NCBI GenBank assembly: GCA_024803745.1
Contig: JANJXV010000153.1
Location: 744,001 to 808,000 of the forward strand
Length of the DNA: 64,000 bases
Source: Megascapheus bottae
Lineage: Eukaryota; Chordata; Mammalia; Rodentia; Geomyidae
Direction of reading: 5' to 3'
Positions 61,264 through 64,000 of the stretch are shown here, piece by piece (positions within the stretch are counted from its first letter, which is position 1; each line of letters starts with the position of its first letter). Below the pieces are notes generated by a model, which saw only the letters and a list, made by a program, of their open reading frames with translations, did no database searches and was not told the origin of the DNA. The position numbers were made by a program, and so were the translations under genes.

Positions 61264-64000
61264 GAATGCTACCCCCTAGTACTTTAATGCAAAGCTTTGG
61301 GCTGTGGCATTTTAAGCACAATTCAACGCTCTGTTTTTTGCTGGTTAATTAGAGGTAAAAATCTTATGGAATGTATTGCGTGGCTGATTTTGAACTGGAA
61401 TCCTCAGTTCTCAGCTTATCTTGAGTAGCTAGGATTACAGTACTTTTACAACATGTATGCTCATACACATTGCTTCTGATCCAAACACTCATTGTTCAAT
61501 TTAACTAACAAGATGTGAGGAACGTTGATTGACTGTAATTTACTAGATGGGATTCTAGTGAGTATATATTTCCACTTCCACTCTGAAGCCAGGGAAATGT
61601 TTCTGGTACATGTTTCAACTATCTCCCAAAGAGGAAATAATATGTGAGTACGTTTGATAGTATTTCAGATAGGAGATGGACTTTGGTGTTTGGAACCTGT
61701 TGGGCTGAGTGTATCAGCTGGGCTATGATAGCAGAGATGATGTTACAGACAGTAATATCTTCATCCCAGACAGACTTAATCCAGATCCTTGGATTACAGG
61801 CCTTGAGTAGATAGAATTACAAGTGTGAGCTGCCACCACCACCTGGTTCATTTTGGAAACCTTAATTGCTTCTCATTTGTTCCTTTCCTTTTTTGGAAGA
61901 TTGATCTAAGCTGGCTGATTGTGCATCACAATGAAGTGATTGGCCTCAGGAATTGCAAATATTTGTTTCATCAGCACGGAATGAATGAAGTTGATCTAAA
62001 CCCAATAGTATTTTCCTTCTGATAAATAGGGAACTTACTTATATCATTTTTCCTTGCTTTGCTTTCCCAAAGCAAGCAACATGTTTCTTAAAAACTATAC
62101 TTCATGAGAATATTATAATTAGAAGCTATCTTCTGCACACTTCATAATAGTCCTTGCATTTATAAACTTATATTACAATATTAGGTAGAAGAATGGTGAC
62201 TGTTAGTTTCATAACTACTTCATATGTTTTACTCTTTAAGGCTCATTAAGTCAAGAAGGGATTAAATACATTTATATAATAGTAGAACATAGCTCCTGCT
62301 GATTTGATGTGTGTGCAGATGATACACAGATTTATTAGGATTACTCAAAAGTTTTCTTCAAATTTTCAGTAGTAGACTGCTATGCTAACTGGTAGGTGAT
62401 AGTAATGATGCTGAAATTCTATGAAACAGCTATGAAGCAGAATTTCAGGGGAGAGTATTTGCTAGGGACTTAATTTCTAAGACGCATATCAAGAATATTG
62501 AACTATAACACCAAAAGATGGAGGACTCAGCGTCACATTTTGTTGTTTTATGCAAGTCCTGGGACTTGAACTCAGGGCCTGGGAACTGTCCTTAAAAGTT
62601 TTTTTTTTGCTTCAGGCTAGTGTTCTACCACTTTATCCACAGCTCCACTTCCAGATTTTTGGTAATGAACTGTAAATCAGAATATCATGCAATTTGTTTG
62701 GGCTGGATTCAAACCTGATTCTGTGTAGATAGGATTCCAAGTGTGAGCGCACAGAGCCTGGCTAGTATCATTCATCATTCAAGTCATGGGACTGCAATTC
62801 TGCACCTGGGTCTTGTCACTGAGCTTTTCAGCTCAAGACTACTGCCCTATCCCTTGAGCCATAGGGCCACTTCTGGGTTTCTGGTGGTTAATTGGAGATA
62901 AGAGTCACATGGACTTCAGTGCCCAGGCTGACTTTGAACTGCTATCCTTGGATCCCAGCCTCTTCAGTAGCTACATTTACAAGTGTGAGCCACCATACCC
63001 GGCTAAATTATTTTTTTAGTTAATTTATTTTGTTAAGTCAATATATAGTTGGCATACGGTTACATAAGTAATGAACATATTTCTTAAGAAAATTGTTATC
63101 CCCTCCCTCATTTTTCTCTGTTTTCCTACCCTCAGCCCCCTCTCCACCCAGATTGTTCAGTTCATTTCCGTTTAGTGTCTTCCAAGTATCACTGTTCAAT
63201 TGGTTCACCCTTTTTCCTTTGTTTTTTTTTTTTTACCATTTTATTATACCCTCTCCATTCCCCAAATCACATAAACCTATGTACAAGACACAGGGTACCC
63301 GAATTCAACACAGTGACTACAGAGAATAAAACTAAAGGGAAAAAGAAGAAAAGAGGTAAAAAGCAAAGAAAATGAAAGAACATCATACAGTACCTTAGAA
63401 GCAACAACACTGAAAAAACAAAACATAAACCTTGGGCTGAAAATGAAGCTTGCCTAGCATGTATGAAACCCTGGATTCCATTCCTCAGCACCACATAAAC
63501 AAAAAACTGGAAGTGCCACTGTGACTCAGCTGGTAGATTTCTTACGTTCAGCACAGAGTGTCTCCAAGTGACAAAAATCTGTCACATTTAAGTCAGGCTT
63601 CAAAACTTTGCTAGGAACCAGTTATGTGATTTGGAATAAAGTCCAGTTTTCAAAAAATCACTAGCCAGGCACTGGAGGGTCATAATTGTCATTCTACTAG
63701 CCAGGGAGAAGGTGATTCAAAGCCTTTGCGAGCAAAAAAAATGAAAACAAAAAACTGTAAGATTCTACTCTCCACTTATCCACCCAAAAACTAAGTGGAG
63801 TTGTGGCTAAAACTGGTACAGCATTAGCGTTGAGGAAAAAGAACTAAGAGACCTTGCCCAGGTCCAAAGTTCAACCTCCCCACCAAGAAAGAAAAAAAAG
63901 GAGTCCAGATACCTTAGTTTAAAAAGTATATCTGGATATCTTAGTAGATTTTTCTGATCTTTCCTCATTCATCTGATGGAACCACATAATCTTGATCCTG
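60067..64000 (+). repeat. Right copy of the direct duplication
   Basis: Matches 1-3,934 base for base in order and orientation. It contains the same L1 junction (61,263), the same SINE remnants (about 61,276-61,450, 61,725-61,853, 62,546-62,763, 62,780-63,003, 63,427-63,566, 63,660-63,898) and the same L1 3' UTR-like piece (63,006-63,396). All these insertions therefore predate the duplication. It runs off the window. Confidence 0.95.
61264..62545. other. Non-coding flank, copy of 1,197-2,477
   Basis: No gene. Small differences from the left copy include 'gaggaaataatatgtgag' here for 'gaggatatattatgtgag' there. Confidence 0.6.

Overview
This window is mammalian nuclear DNA. It most likely comes from a rodent of the Geomyoidea (pocket mouse, kangaroo rat or gopher group). 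The evidence is the dense, diverged SINEs of two recurring types: (A) a composite with an Alu/B1-like half followed by an ID/tRNA-like half, and (B) a dimer of ID-like units. There is also abundant L1, a KRAB zinc-finger locus, and CT, GT, CA and CTTT microsatellites. The rank of rodent is an inference from SINE type. No bacterial, viral or organellar gene organisation is present.

Layout. 1-3,934 is the end of a large duplicated block. Its partner is 60,067-64,000, in the same orientation and exactly 60,066 bp away. 3,935-10,100 is intergenic, with old L1 3' ends, SINEs and microsatellites. 10,750-13,700 (minus) holds broken coding-like sequence, including a recognisable RalGDS-type REM (Ras exchanger motif) segment with nonsense codons. 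13,190-14,542 is the paralogue, inverted, of the spacer used in the tandem array further right. 15-20 kb is mostly unrecognised and somewhat GC-richer. 20,590-21,490 is an L1 with a 5' inversion. 22,100-27,072 (minus) is a KRAB-C2H2 zinc-finger pseudogene: KRAB-A exon, KRAB-B exon, and a finger exon broken by frameshifts. 27-29.8 kb is SINE-rich.

29,860-61,263 is the dominant feature, a head-to-tail array with a period of about 7.41 kb. Each unit is one L1 on the minus strand (about 6.04 kb when complete) plus a 1.37-kb spacer F derived from the RalGDS-like locus. The array has five L1 copies and four F copies. The leftmost L1 has lost its 3' end and is fused to a 0.2-kb endonuclease fragment of another copy. 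The rightmost L1 is cut off at its 5' side. All four longer L1 copies carry the same inactivating lesions in ORF1 and ORF2, so the array grew by DNA-level duplication of an already dead element and not by repeated retrotransposition.

No intact protein-coding gene was found. The window reads as a young, still rearranging segmental-duplication landscape next to a KRAB-ZNF pseudogene. Nothing in it amounts to a clearly new biochemical system. The most interesting content is the nested duplication architecture (7.4-kb units inside a block of at least 60 kb) and the uneven divergence of the duplicated parts.
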